The translations under genes and the position numbers were made by a program. Below the pieces are notes generated by a model. The model was not told where the DNA came from, did not search any database, and was given only the letters and a program-made list of their open reading frames with translations. DNA of 64,000 nt from JAVVHH01 sp964613945 (GTDB taxonomy: Bacteria > Pseudomonadota > Alphaproteobacteria > Acetobacterales > Acetobacteraceae), in assembly GCA_964613945.1 (NCBI GenBank), contig CAZTJC010000001.1:1-64000 (forward strand), given 5' to 3'. Of the stretch, positions 17,065 to 25,963 are shown piece by piece (the stretch's first letter is position 1; every line of letters begins with the position of its first letter).

Positions 17065-17962
17065 GAAAGAGCGGGAACTGGCACAGGCCGAAGAACAAGG
17101 CCACTCGCGGGTCCGCGCCCGCGGGTAGCACGGCCAGGAACAGCGCCATGTTGCGGTTGCCGGCCATCAGCCCGGCAGTCGCGGCCGGGCGGGCGCCAAG
17201 CGGCCACAGCGCCAGCGTGGTGATTACGTTAAGGCCGTAATTGGCCAGGAAAGCGGCGGCGATGGCGATGGCGACCCAGGCTGGGTCGGCGGCCAGGCGG
17301 GCCGAAAGCCCGTCCATCACGCCGAGGCCGTAGCCGACAAGCAGCAGAACCAGCGTGCCGTCGACGGCCGCACCGGAGCGGAGGATGCGATCCGGCCCCA
17401 TGAGTCGGCGCATCGCAAGGGAAATCAGCGCGGGTAGCCCGATCACCAGCAGCAGCCGAAGCATGAAGGCGCCGGTGCCGATCGCCAGGTCGACTCCGGC
17501 GAGCCAGGCAACCAAGGGCGGCGCGGTGAGCGGCACCAACACGGTGGTGAGCAGCGACACCACCAGCGAGAGATCGGCATCGAGCCCGACCAGGCGGGCG
17601 AACGCCGGCGACGAGGTTGCGGCACAGCCGGCGGCAAAGATCACCAACCCGGCGGTGATGCCCTGGTCGAGGCCCAGCGGTTCGACCAGCAACGCCATCA
17701 GGATCGGCGAAAGGATCATCTGGACCACGGCGATCACGGCAACCCGGCCGGGTCGGCGGAGATGGCCCAGCGTGCCCTCCAGGTCCACGCGCAGGAACAC
17801 CAGCGTCATCATGGCGAACACCAGGGGCGTGATGACGGGGCGGACTGTCGCGGCAAGCGGCGGGACGAGCGCACCGACAAAGATGCAGACTGCGAGCAAC
17901 AGGGCACCGCGCCGGGCCGCAAAGGTCAGCAGCCGGAGCAGCGGGTTTTGCTTGGGGTTCAC
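17012..17962 (-). CDS. SBF-like (bile acid:Na+ symporter superfamily) transporter
   Basis: A 316-aa protein with about nine or ten membrane segments. The segment F-A-A-G-C-A-A-T-S-S-P-A-F-A matches the conserved Na+-site region of the SBF/BASS superfamily, and N-R-N-M-A-L-F-L-A-V-L-P fits the later family motif. The substrate is unknown. The frame stays open to 18286, but beyond 18028 it lies antisense inside uvrD. The GTG at 17962 is preferred: an AAGGGG sequence lies upstream of it and the resulting length fits the family. A start at 18028 would make its ATG overlap the uvrD ATG on the other strand. Confidence 0.75.
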   Translation of the reverse strand: MNPKQNPLLRLLTFAARRGALLLAVCIFVGALVPPLAATVRPVITPLVFAMMTLVFLRVDLEGTLGHLRRPGRVAVIAVVQMILSPILMALLVEPLGLDQGITAGLVIFAAGCAATSSPAFARLVGLDADLSLVVSLLTTVLVPLTAPPLVAWLAGVDLAIGTGAFMLRLLLVIGLPALISLAMRRLMGPDRILRSGAAVDGTLVLLLVGYGLGVMDGLSARLAADPAWVAIAIAAAFLANYGLNVITTLALWPLGARPAATAGLMAGNRNMALFLAVLPAGADPRVALFFGLCQFPLFLSPFLLRPLYQRLARRA

Positions 17963-18026
17963 CAGAGAGCTCACCCCTTCTATATCCGGGGTGTGACGAT
18001 CAGATGCCAGACGCGAAGCGGGTTCC

Positions 18027-20231
18027 ATGACTGAATACCTGGTCCGCTTAAATCCCGAACAGCGCATGGCGGTCGAAAGCGTCGATGGTCCGGTGCTGGT
18101 GCTGGCCGGCGCCGGCACCGGTAAGACGCGCGTACTGACGACGCGGTTCGCCCATATCCTGCTCACCGACCGGGCGTTCCCGAGCCAGGTGCTGGCGGTG
18201 ACGTTCACCAATAAGGCGGCGCGCGAGATGCGCGAGCGGGTGGGCGCGATCCTGCAACAGCCGGTGGAAGGGCTTTGGCTCGGCACCTTTCATGCGCTGT
18301 GCGCGCGGATGTTGCGGCGACACGCGCCGCTGGTCGGGCTGACGTCGAACTTCACCATCCTCGATACGGACGACCAGCTGCGCTTGCTCAAGCAGGTGCT
18401 GGAGGTGGAGAAGGTCGATGCCAAGCGGTGGCCACCCAATCAGCTGATGGCCATGATCCAGCGCTGGAAGGATCGCGGCGAGATGCCGGGAACCATCAAT
18501 GCTGCCGATGCGGGCGATTACGCCGGCGGTCATGCGCCGGCGCTGTATGCGGCGTATCAGGAGCGGCTCAAGCAGCTCAATACGGCCGATTTCGGCGACC
18601 TGATGCTGCACGTGGTGCAGATCTTCCGCACCCATCCGGACGTGCTGGCCGAGTATCACCGGCGGTTCCGCTACATCCTGGTCGACGAGTACCAGGACAC
18701 CAACGTGGTGCAATATCTGTGGCTGCGGCTGCTGGCGCAGGGACATCGCAACATCTGCTGCGTGGGGGATGACGACCAGTCGATCTACTCGTGGCGCGGC
18801 GCGGAGGTGGAGAACATCCTGCGCTTCGAGGTGGATTTTCCGGGCGCGACCATCGTGCGGCTGGAAGCGAACTACCGCTCCACCGCGCCGATCCTGGCGG
18901 CGGCGGCGGGGTTGATTGCGCATAACGAGGGGCGACTCGGCAAGACGTTGCGGCCCGGACGCAACGATGCGTCGGGTGACAAGGTCGAGGTCGTCAGCCT
19001 GTGGGACTCCGACGAGGAGGCTCGCATGGTCGGCGAGAAGGTCGAGCAGCTGCAGCGGCAGAAGAACCCGATCGGACAGATGGCAATCCTGGTGCGGACG
19101 TCGGCGCAGACGCGGGCGTTCGAGGAGCGGATGATCACGCTCGGAATCCCCTACCGCGTCGTGGGCGGGTTGAGGTTCTACGACCGGCAGGAGATCCGCG
19201 ACGCGATCGCCTATATGCGGGTGCTGGCGCAGCCGCAGGACGACCTGGCGTTCGAGCGCATCATCAACCTGCCGCGTCGCGGTGTCGGCGACGTCGCCCT
19301 GCGGACCATGCGGGCAGCGGCGCGGGAGCAGGAGGTTCCGCTGGCGCTGGCGGCGGCGCAACTGGCCAGCAACGGGGTGCTGAAGGGCAAGGTGCGGGAC
19401 GCGCTGAACGTGTTCTTCACCGACCTCGCTCGCTGGCGGCGCGGGTTGGAGGGCGATGGGCACGTGGTCACGGTGTCGACCATGCTGGACGAGAGCGGCT
19501 ACACCGGCATGTGGCAGGCGGATAAGTCGCCCGATGCGCCGGGGCGATTGGACAACCTCAAGGAACTGGTCCGTGCGCTGGCGGATTTCGAGACGCTCGG
19601 CACGTTCCTTGAGCATGTGTCACTGGTAATGGAGAACGATGCTAACTCGGAGGGCGAACGGGTCAGCATGATGACGCTGCACGGGGCCAAGGGGTTGGAG
19701 TTCGACACGGTGTTCCTGCCGGGCTGGGAGGAAGGCTTGTTTCCGAGCCAGCGAACGCTGGACGAAGGCGGATTGAAGGGGCTCGAGGAAGAACGGCGGC
19801 TGGCCTATGTCGGGCTGACGCGGGCGCGCAAGCGGGCGATCGTGAGTTTCGCCGCCAATCGGCGGCTATATGCCAACTGGCAGAGTTCGATCCCGAGCCG
19901 GTTCATCGAGGAGATACCCGAGGAGTGGATCGAGCGCGCCGGCACCGGAACCGCGCAACGGCGCGAGATGATGACCGCGCCGAGCGTGTTCCTGTCCGGG
20001 CCGTTGGTGGCGCGGCGCAATGCGGAGGTTTCGCGCGGCGGCGAGGCGCTGCCGTGGGAGCCGCCGGTGAGGCCGAAGCAGGCAACCAAGATCGCTGTCG
20101 GTGCACGGGTGTTCCACCAGAAATTCGGCTATGGCGAGGTGTTGGGCGTGGAAGATGACCGGCTGGACGTGTTGTTCGAAAAGGCCGGGCAGAAGCGATT
20201 GCTGGATCGATTTGTGGAGGTGGCGTCGTGA
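18027..20231 (+). CDS. uvrD: UvrD/PcrA-type superfamily 1 DNA helicase
   Basis: A 734-aa SF1A helicase. Motif I A-G-A-G-T-G-K-T lies near residue 27-34, motif Ia is V-T-F-T-N-K-A-A, motif II V-D-E-Y-Q-D-T-N is near 220, and motif III is D-D-D-Q-S-I-Y-S-W-R-G-A. T-L-H-G-A-K-G-L-E-F and V-G-L-T-R-A-R complete the set. The C-terminus has the small PcrA/UvrD tudor-like domain (H-Q-K-F-G-Y-G-E-V). It would act in nucleotide excision and mismatch repair. It overlaps prmA by four bases (GTGA), an unusual operon partner that is probably coupled only by compaction. Confidence 0.95.
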   Translation: MTEYLVRLNPEQRMAVESVDGPVLVLAGAGTGKTRVLTTRFAHILLTDRAFPSQVLAVTFTNKAAREMRERVGAILQQPVEGLWLGTFHALCARMLRRHAPLVGLTSNFTILDTDDQLRLLKQVLEVEKVDAKRWPPNQLMAMIQRWKDRGEMPGTINAADAGDYAGGHAPALYAAYQERLKQLNTADFGDLMLHVVQIFRTHPDVLAEYHRRFRYILVDEYQDTNVVQYLWLRLLAQGHRNICCVGDDDQSIYSWRGAEVENILRFEVDFPGATIVRLEANYRSTAPILAAAAGLIAHNEGRLGKTLRPGRNDASGDKVEVVSLWDSDEEARMVGEKVEQLQRQKNPIGQMAILVRTSAQTRAFEERMITLGIPYRVVGGLRFYDRQEIRDAIAYMRVLAQPQDDLAFERIINLPRRGVGDVALRTMRAAAREQEVPLALAAAQLASNGVLKGKVRDALNVFFTDLARWRRGLEGDGHVVTVSTMLDESGYTGMWQADKSPDAPGRLDNLKELVRALADFETLGTFLEHVSLVMENDANSEGERVSMMTLHGAKGLEFDTVFLPGWEEGLFPSQRTLDEGGLKGLEEERRLAYVGLTRARKRAIVSFAANRRLYANWQSSIPSRFIEEIPEEWIERAGTGTAQRREMMTAPSVFLSGPLVARRNAEVSRGGEALPWEPPVRPKQATKIAVGARVFHQKFGYGEVLGVEDDRLDVLFEKAGQKRLLDRFVEVAS

Positions 20232-21112
20232 GGCGGCGGGCGGGGCCGTTGGAGACGGTGTCGGTCATTGTGCCCGAGGATGCACTCGAGATGTTTGAGG
20301 CGGCGCTGCTGGAGCATTGCGAGACGGTCAGCTTCTTCCTAGCCGACGAGGACAAGAAGACCTGGCAGGTCGAAGGCGTCCGTGACGTGCCTGAGGACGA
20401 TGCAGCGTTGCGGGGAGCGTTGGCATTGGCGGGCATGGCCAGCGGCGTGCAGTTCGAGTTGATACGCACGCCGACAGAGGCGGATGGATGGCTGGCGCGG
20501 ACGCAGGAGGCGTTTCCGGATCAGTTGGTCGGACGGCGTTTTCTGGTGCGCGGCACGCATTCGGATACGGTGGTGCCGGGCCGGCATACGCTCGAGCTGG
20601 ATGCCGGCCTAGCGTTCGGGTCGGGCGAGCACGGCTCGACTCGGGGCTGCCTCCGGGCGTTGGAGATTGCGGCGCGGCGTCGGCCGCGGCGGGTGCTGGA
20701 TCTCGGCACCGGCTCGGGCATCCTGGCGATGGCGGCAGCCAAGCTGCTGGGTGTTCGGGTGCTGGCGACGGACATCGAGCCGTGGTCAGTGCGGGTGGCG
20801 CGGGAGAATGCGTGGCGCAACGGTGTCGGCCGGGCCGTGCGGGTCGAACTGGCAGATGGCTGGCGGAGCAGCGTGATCGTGCGGGCAGCGCCGTTCGATC
20901 TGGTTTTGGCCAACATCCTGGCGCGACCGCTATGTCGGATGGCCGGAGATCTTGCCTTACGCCTAGCACCCGGCGGCGGGGTCATCTTGGCCGGACTATT
21001 AATCGAGCAAGTCCGGATGGTGCTCGCAGCGCATCAGCGTCATGGGCTTCGGTTGGAACGGGTCCTCACCGAAGGCAACTGGGCGACGCTGATGCTGCGG
21101 GCAGGCGGCTAG
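20228..21112 (+). CDS. prmA: Ribosomal protein L11 methyltransferase
   Basis: A 294-aa SAM-dependent methyltransferase. It has the PrmA features F-G-S-G-E-H-G-S-T-R-G-C, motif I L-D-L-G-T-G-S-G-I-L near residue 157, A-T-D-I-E-P for motif II, and N-I-L-A-R-P-L for motif IV. It trimethylates L11 (RplK). The N-terminal 90 residues are the variable substrate-recognition domain. The GTG start overlaps the uvrD stop. The 3' end directly abuts the convergent DUF1127 gene, with no intergenic base. Confidence 0.9.
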   Translation: MRRRAGPLETVSVIVPEDALEMFEAALLEHCETVSFFLADEDKKTWQVEGVRDVPEDDAALRGALALAGMASGVQFELIRTPTEADGWLARTQEAFPDQLVGRRFLVRGTHSDTVVPGRHTLELDAGLAFGSGEHGSTRGCLRALEIAARRRPRRVLDLGTGSGILAMAAAKLLGVRVLATDIEPWSVRVARENAWRNGVGRAVRVELADGWRSSVIVRAAPFDLVLANILARPLCRMAGDLALRLAPGGGVILAGLLIEQVRMVLAAHQRHGLRLERVLTEGNWATLMLRAGG

Positions 21113-21370
21113 TTAGCGGGTGCGCGAGAAGACGTGAGAGATTTCGCTGCGGGTCAGCCCGATGTCGGTGAGTTCACGGTCCGAGAGGCGCGACAGTTCG
21201 TTCTTGACGGCCTGACGGCTCGGGATCGAGGCAAGGTAACGCACAGCCTTGACGAAAGCGGCTTCGAGACCGCTCGGGCGGCTGGTGCTGGTCGGGCGGT
21301 TTACGGCAGCGTTGCTGTAGCTCATCGTGGTGGGCAGAAACACGACATGGTCGTTCGTGTGGGCAGTCAT
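21113..21370 (-). CDS. DUF1127 (YjiS-like) small protein
   Basis: An 85-aa protein whose C-terminal 45 residues match DUF1127: an amphipathic helix followed by L-S-R-L-S-D-R-E-L-T-D-I-G-L-T-R-S-E-I. In alphaproteobacteria such proteins are often stress- or sRNA-linked regulators that bind RNA. The N-terminal 40 residues are low-complexity and rich in Thr, Ser and Asn. A start at 21385 is also possible. It is divergent from the aminopeptidase gene. Confidence 0.8.
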   Translation of the reverse strand: MTAHTNDHVVFLPTTMSYSNAAVNRPTSTSRPSGLEAAFVKAVRYLASIPSRQAVKNELSRLSDRELTDIGLTRSEISHVFSRTR

Positions 21371-21527
21371 GGTAGGTCCGTTCATCAGTGATTTGGGCGG
21401 TGAGGATTACCGCTCCCTTGATGGTTAATATGCGCTTGCAGGCCGATTGCTGCACCTGCGAAGTCCCTGTCGCTGCCATGCGTCATGCGCATGGATGTTT
21501 GAGAAGCTATGCAATTATGAACGAATT

Positions 21528-23294
21528 ATGAAGAGCAGCGTTGAGCGGCTTGCAGCGCTCCGCGCCATCATGCGGACGCAATCGATCGGGGGATTTGTCG
21601 TTCCGCGATCGGACGAGCATTTGGGCGAGTATGTGCCGCCGAGTGCGGAGCGCCTGGCCTGGTTGACCGGCTTCACTGGCAGCGCCGGGATGGCGATCGT
21701 TCTCGCCGATCGGGCGGCGGTTTTCACCGATGGGCGATACACGCTGCAATTGGAGCAGCAGACGGACGGCAACGCGTTCGAACGGCGGCATCTGGTGGAG
21801 GAACCGCCGCCGCAGTGGCTGGCGGAGGCGGCACCCGGCGTGCGGATCGGGTACGATCCGATGCTGATGAGTGCGGATATGGTGGCGCGGTTTGCCGAGG
21901 CCGGGTCGACCATGGTGGCGCTGGCGAGCAACCCGCTGGATGCTGCGTGGGTCGACCGCCCTGCCCCGCCAATGGCGCCGGCCGTGCCGCACGAGGTTCG
22001 TTATGCCGGCAAGGGCTCCGCGGACAAGCGAGGCGACGTGGCGGCGCTTCTACGGGCCGCCCATCAGGACGCCGCCGTCATCACCGATCCAGCGTCCATC
22101 GCCTGGCTGCTGAACATCCGCGGCGGCGACGTCGATTTCACACCGTTCGCGCTGGGGTTTCTGCTGCTGCGCGCCGATGGGTCGGCATCGTTGTTCACCG
22201 AGCCGGCCAAGGTGTCGGAGATGGTGCGGCGATGGCTGGGCAACGATATCTCGGTTCAGCCGCGGGCCGGGTTGGCGGCGGCACTGGCCGGGTTGCGGGA
22301 CAAGCGGGTGCGCGTGGACGAGGCGGGCTCGCCGGCTTGGTTCGGGCAACAGTTGCGGGATGCCGGCGCGACGGTGGTCGATGCGGCCGACCCGTGTGCG
22401 GGACCAAAGGCGCGCAAGAATGCCACGGAACAGGAGGGCACGCGGGCGGCGCATCGGCGGGATGCGGTGGCGGTGTGCCGGTTCCTGTGCTGGCTGGACG
22501 AGGCCGCGGGAGCGACGACCGAGATTGGGGCGGCGACCCGGCTGCTGGCGCTGAGGAGCGAGCAGGAGGGTTTCCGGGGTGAGAGCTTTCCGGCCATCTC
22601 CGGCGCGGGCGAGCACGGGGCGATCATCCACTACCGGGTCACGCCGGAGACGGATCGGGCGGTCGGGCGGGACGAGGTATACCTGATCGACAGCGGAGCG
22701 CAGTATCCGGACGGGACCACCGACATCACGCGAACGGTCTGGACCGGCGCCGGGCCGGCGCCGGCCGAGTTGCGGGACCGGGTGACGCGGGTGATGCAGG
22801 GGCATATCGCCATTGCCACGGCGGTGTTTCCGCAAGGAACGTGCGGGCCACACCTGGATGCGTTGGCGCGGCGGGCGCTGTGGGCGGTCGGGCTCGATTA
22901 CGATCATGGCACCGGACATGGCGTGGGAAGCTACCTGTCCGTACATGAAGGGCCGGCCGGGATCTCGCGGGCGGGGCGGATGGTGCCGTTGGCGGAGGGG
23001 ATGATCCTGTCGGACGAGCCCGGCTACTACCTACCGGGGCAGTACGGAATCCGGTTGGAAAATTTGCTGCTGGTGCAGAAGGCGGCATTGCCGCAGGCGA
23101 CCCGGCCGTTTCTGCGGTTCGAGACGCTGACGTTGGCGCCGTTCGACCGGCGGCTGCTCGAGCCGGCGATGATGTCAGCCGACGAGCGGGAGTGGCTCGA
23201 TGCCTACCACGCGCGGGTGTTGATCGAAGTCGGGCCGAGGCTCGGCGAGCAGGAACGCGCCTGGCTGCAGCAGGCGTGCCGTCCGCTGGACTAG
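21528..23294 (+). CDS. Xaa-Pro aminopeptidase (M24B)
   Basis: A 588-aa protein of the long AMPP form with two creatinase-like N-terminal domains and a C-terminal pita-bread metallopeptidase domain. The metal ligands are visible: D388 and D399 in D-S-G-x-x-x-x-D-G-T-T-D, a His in H-G-T-G-H-G near 460-464, Glu in L-S-D-E-P-G-Y-Y and Glu in R-L-E-N. It removes N-terminal residues next to proline. The ATG at 21528 begins the conserved region; upstream in-frame ATGs at 21447 and 21495 have weak support. The stop codon shares CTAG with the stop of the convergent DedA-like gene. Confidence 0.9.
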   Translation: MKSSVERLAALRAIMRTQSIGGFVVPRSDEHLGEYVPPSAERLAWLTGFTGSAGMAIVLADRAAVFTDGRYTLQLEQQTDGNAFERRHLVEEPPPQWLAEAAPGVRIGYDPMLMSADMVARFAEAGSTMVALASNPLDAAWVDRPAPPMAPAVPHEVRYAGKGSADKRGDVAALLRAAHQDAAVITDPASIAWLLNIRGGDVDFTPFALGFLLLRADGSASLFTEPAKVSEMVRRWLGNDISVQPRAGLAAALAGLRDKRVRVDEAGSPAWFGQQLRDAGATVVDAADPCAGPKARKNATEQEGTRAAHRRDAVAVCRFLCWLDEAAGATTEIGAATRLLALRSEQEGFRGESFPAISGAGEHGAIIHYRVTPETDRAVGRDEVYLIDSGAQYPDGTTDITRTVWTGAGPAPAELRDRVTRVMQGHIAIATAVFPQGTCGPHLDALARRALWAVGLDYDHGTGHGVGSYLSVHEGPAGISRAGRMVPLAEGMILSDEPGYYLPGQYGIRLENLLLVQKAALPQATRPFLRFETLTLAPFDRRLLEPAMMSADEREWLDAYHARVLIEVGPRLGEQERAWLQQACRPLD

Positions 23295-23869
23295 ATGAAC
23301 TTGATGGCCACGATGCCGAGGATGATCGTGGCCAGGAACAGGGTGGTGACCAGGGTCAGGCGCTTCTCGATGAAATGGCGGGCGGAATCGCCGAAGTAGC
23401 GCAGCAGGGCGGCGAGGATGAAGAAGCGAGCGCCGCGGGTGATGACGCTGGCGCCGACAAAGAGCGCGAAGTCGAAATGCGCCATGCCGGAGGCGATGGT
23501 CACTATCTTGTAGGGAATCGGCGTCAAGCCTTTGGCGAGGATGACCCACAGGCCGTATTGCTGGAACTGCTGCACCAGGGAGTCGGCGCGGGCCTCCATG
23601 TGGTAGGCGTGGATCAACGGCAGCGCGACGGCGTCGTAGAGGCCGTAACCGATCCAGTAGCCGAGGACGCCGCCGAGGACGCTGGCGATGGTGCAGACCA
23701 GGGCGAAGCGGTAGGCGCGGTCGGGGCGGGCGACGGACATCGGGACGAGCAGGACGTCGGGTGGGATCGGGAAGAAGCTGCTCTCGGCAAAGGCAATGAC
23801 GGCCAGCCAGACCGGGGCGTATCGGCTCGCGGACAGGGTGATGATACGATTGTAGAGCGAGCGCAGCAT
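23291..23869 (-). CDS. DedA/YqaA-family membrane protein
   Basis: A 192-aa membrane protein with the VTT/DedA pattern: F-A-E-S-S-F-F-P-I-P-P-D near residue 28, then G-Y-W-I-G-Y-G, K-G-L-T-P-I-P-Y-K, and a re-entrant-like R-G-A-R-F-F segment. DedA proteins are proposed lipid scramblases or transporters that support envelope homeostasis and undecaprenyl-phosphate recycling. The short length and the P-I-P-P-D motif place it closer to YqaA. It is divergent from the secreted protein gene at 23950. Confidence 0.85.
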   Translation of the reverse strand: MLRSLYNRIITLSASRYAPVWLAVIAFAESSFFPIPPDVLLVPMSVARPDRAYRFALVCTIASVLGGVLGYWIGYGLYDAVALPLIHAYHMEARADSLVQQFQQYGLWVILAKGLTPIPYKIVTIASGMAHFDFALFVGASVITRGARFFILAALLRYFGDSARHFIEKRLTLVTTLFLATIILGIVAIKFI

Positions 23870-23949
23870 GGCCGTCCCTTGCCACGCTTGGCCGGGTCGT
23901 TCAATCGCCGTAAGAGGTGCGGGAACTACCTCCCGCTTTTTCGAGGACG

Positions 23950-24402
23950 ATGATGCGTCGCGCCGTGTTGCTCAGCCTGGCCCTTCTGTTGGCCGCCCCT
24001 GCCCCATCCGCGTTCAGCCAAGGGCAGCCGCCGCATGCGTGGTTGTTCGGGACCTGGACGGGCGGATTGTTTCCGCCGCCGTCGAGCATGTCGACGCAGG
24101 CGTGTTTCTCGCAGCCGACAGTGATCTTCACCCGTGACCTAGTGATGCGGGCGACGTTGACGGATCAAACGCTGGTGCAGCGGGTGATCGAGAGCGCGCG
24201 GGCGGTGACCGGCGGGTCGGAGTTCCGCTTCGCGTCGATGGCGGCGACGACCAATGCGCGGATGCTCGGGGGCAGCGACGCCCAGATGATGGGGTTCGGG
24301 TGTCCGACGGCGGACGATCTGATCGTGCAGAAGCGCGGTGATAACGAGATCGCGTTTCCGGGATGCGCCGACTTCCCATATCCGCTGGTGCGCTGCCACT
24401 GA
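23950..24402 (+). CDS. Secreted protein of unknown function, 150 aa
   Basis: A clear signal peptide (M-M-R-R, hydrophobic core, cleavage near S-A-F-S-Q) precedes a mature domain of about 127 residues with four cysteines and the segments W-L-F-G-T-W-T-G-G and G-F-G-C-P. I do not recognise the family. The last 40 bases overlap the glycosylase gene in another frame. A GAGGAC motif lies just upstream of the double ATG. A lipocalin-like or envelope-associated role is conceivable from W-x-G-x-W but not supported further. Confidence 0.65.
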   Translation: MMRRAVLLSLALLLAAPAPSAFSQGQPPHAWLFGTWTGGLFPPPSSMSTQACFSQPTVIFTRDLVMRATLTDQTLVQRVIESARAVTGGSEFRFASMAATTNARMLGGSDAQMMGFGCPTADDLIVQKRGDNEIAFPGCADFPYPLVRCH

Positions 24403-25064
24403 GTCCAGACGGGTTTCCGCATCTGCCGGTGGCGATGCGGGCTCGGCTGGATGCGTTGACGGAACTCGATCCTCGGTTCGCGGGGATCGAGATCGCGGCC
24501 GGTCCGCTGCCGTGGCGGGTTCGGGCGCGGGGATTTGCCGGGTTGCTGCAGGCGATCACCGGGCAGCAGATCAGCAATCAGGCGGCATTGGCGATCTGGC
24601 GCCGGGTCGCGGCATTGCCCGGGGCGCTGACGCCGGTGGGGATGCTGGCGCTGGCACCGGAAGCGCTGCTGGGCGCTGGGTTTTCGCGGCCGAAGGTACG
24701 GCACGCGCATAGCCTGGCGCGGGCCTATGCCGACGGGCGGCTCGATGATGACGCCCTCGATGACATGGACGACCCGACGGCGATCGCGACCTTGGTGGCG
24801 GTACCGGGATTGGGGCCTTGGACCGCGGAGGTCTATCTGCTGTTCGCGTTGCAGCGGGTGGATGTGTTCCCGGCGGGCGACATCGCGATCGCGGGTGCGG
24901 CGGCTGATTTGCTTGGGCTGGAGGCGCGGCCTTCGCCGGTGGCGTTGCGGGCTCTGGCGGAAAGCTGGCGGCCGCATCGGGCATTGGCGGCGCGATTGCT
25001 GTGGCATCACTGGCGATATCGGACGGGTCGGCCCAGCATGGATGACATCGTGGTTCAGGAGTGA
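24363..25064 (+). CDS. DNA-3-methyladenine glycosylase II (AlkA-like, HhH-GPD)
   Basis: A 233-aa protein with the helix-hairpin-helix GPD fold. The motif V-P-G-L-G-P-W-T-A is the hairpin, and the catalytic Asp is in F-P-A-G-D-I-A-I near residue 173. L-L-Q-A-I-T-G-Q-Q-I-S is the typical entry segment. It would excise alkylated bases as the first step of base-excision repair. It lacks the extra N-terminal domain of E. coli AlkA, as in the shorter family members. The start at 24363 overlaps the upstream gene by 40 bases; a GTG near 24429 is an alternative. Confidence 0.85.
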   Translation: MRRLPISAGALPLSPDGFPHLPVAMRARLDALTELDPRFAGIEIAAGPLPWRVRARGFAGLLQAITGQQISNQAALAIWRRVAALPGALTPVGMLALAPEALLGAGFSRPKVRHAHSLARAYADGRLDDDALDDMDDPTAIATLVAVPGLGPWTAEVYLLFALQRVDVFPAGDIAIAGAAADLLGLEARPSPVALRALAESWRPHRALAARLLWHHWRYRTGRPSMDDIVVQE

Positions 25065-25067
25065 GCG

Positions 25068-25898
25068 ATGGCAGTGACGATAGCGGTGGTGGCGCCGGGG
25101 GCAATGGGCTCGGCGGTGGGCGCGCGGTTGGTCGGGCGGGGCGCTCGGGTGCTGACGTCGGTTGCCGGACGGAGTGCGGCGACGGTGGCGCGGGCAGAGG
25201 CGGCCGGGATGGAGGCGGTGTCGGACGAGGCGATCGCGGCGGCAGACATCATTCTGTCGATCGTGCCGCCCAATGAGGCTTTGCCGTTGGCGTCGCGGTT
25301 GGCGGGAGCGATCGGCCGAGTCGAGGGTGCGCCGATCTACCTGGATCTGAACGCGGTCAATCCGGTGACGGCGCGGGCGGTCGGGGCGGCTTTGTCGGGC
25401 TGTCGGGCAGCGTACGTGGATGGGGCGATCATCGGGTTGCCGCCGGTGGCGGACGGCAAAGGGCCGACCTTCTATCTGGCCGGAGAGAGTGGAACGGCGG
25501 CGGATACGTTGGCGAGCCATGGCTTGGTGGTGAAGACGCTGGCGGGCGGGATCGGGGCGGCGTCGGCGCTGAAGATGACGTATGCCGGGATGACGAAAGG
25601 GCTTACGGCGCTGGCGGCGGCGATGATCCTGGCGGCACAGCGGGAAGGCGCGGCGGAGGCTTTGGCGGCAGAGTTGGGTGTCAGCCAGAAGGAGTTGCTG
25701 GCGCGGCTGAGGAAGAGCGTGCCGGATATGTTGCCGAAGGCATACCGCTGGGTGCCGGAGATGGAGGAGATCGCGGCGTTCCTGGGGGAAGAGGACCCGG
25801 CGAGCGGGATGTACCTGGCAATGGCGCGATTCTACCAGCGCGTCGCGGATGACCGAGGCGTGGGGGAGGAGTTGAAGGGGTTTTTCGCGGAGGTCTAG
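25068..25898 (+). CDS. NAD(P)-binding dehydrogenase with DUF1932 domain
   Basis: A 276-aa protein of the 6-phosphogluconate/3-hydroxyisobutyrate dehydrogenase superfamily. The Rossmann motif is V-A-P-G-A-M-G-S-A-V-G near residue 8-18, and S-I-V-P-P-N-E-A follows in the nucleotide domain. The C-terminal half (K-M-T-Y-A-G-M-T-K-G and onward) matches DUF1932. The catalytic Lys seems to be in the A-L-K-M-T segment. The substrate is unknown. It starts three bases after the glycosylase gene. Confidence 0.8.
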   Translation: MAVTIAVVAPGAMGSAVGARLVGRGARVLTSVAGRSAATVARAEAAGMEAVSDEAIAAADIILSIVPPNEALPLASRLAGAIGRVEGAPIYLDLNAVNPVTARAVGAALSGCRAAYVDGAIIGLPPVADGKGPTFYLAGESGTAADTLASHGLVVKTLAGGIGAASALKMTYAGMTKGLTALAAAMILAAQREGAAEALAAELGVSQKELLARLRKSVPDMLPKAYRWVPEMEEIAAFLGEEDPASGMYLAMARFYQRVADDRGVGEELKGFFAEV

Positions 25899-25905
25899 TG
25901 AAAGC

Positions 25906-25945
25906 CCTTCACCCTGCCCTCTCCCGCTACGCGGGAGAGGGTTCT
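25906..25945. repeat. REP-like palindrome, copy 1
   Basis: A perfect 11-bp stem (CCCTCTCCCGC at 25917-25927 and its complement at 25931-25941) with a 3-nt loop TAC, preceded by CACCCTG and followed by TTC. It sits between convergent genes and may act as a terminator. The same consensus recurs at about 30.4, 31.8, 34.0 and 36.5 kb. Confidence 0.8.
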
Positions 25946-25963
25946 TGCTTTCGAGTGAGAGGG

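Noticed and set aside
18048..19616. A long minus-strand frame antisense to uvrD
   Set aside because: uvrD has all helicase motifs on the plus strand; the antisense product is rich in Arg, Leu, His and Gln with no motif.
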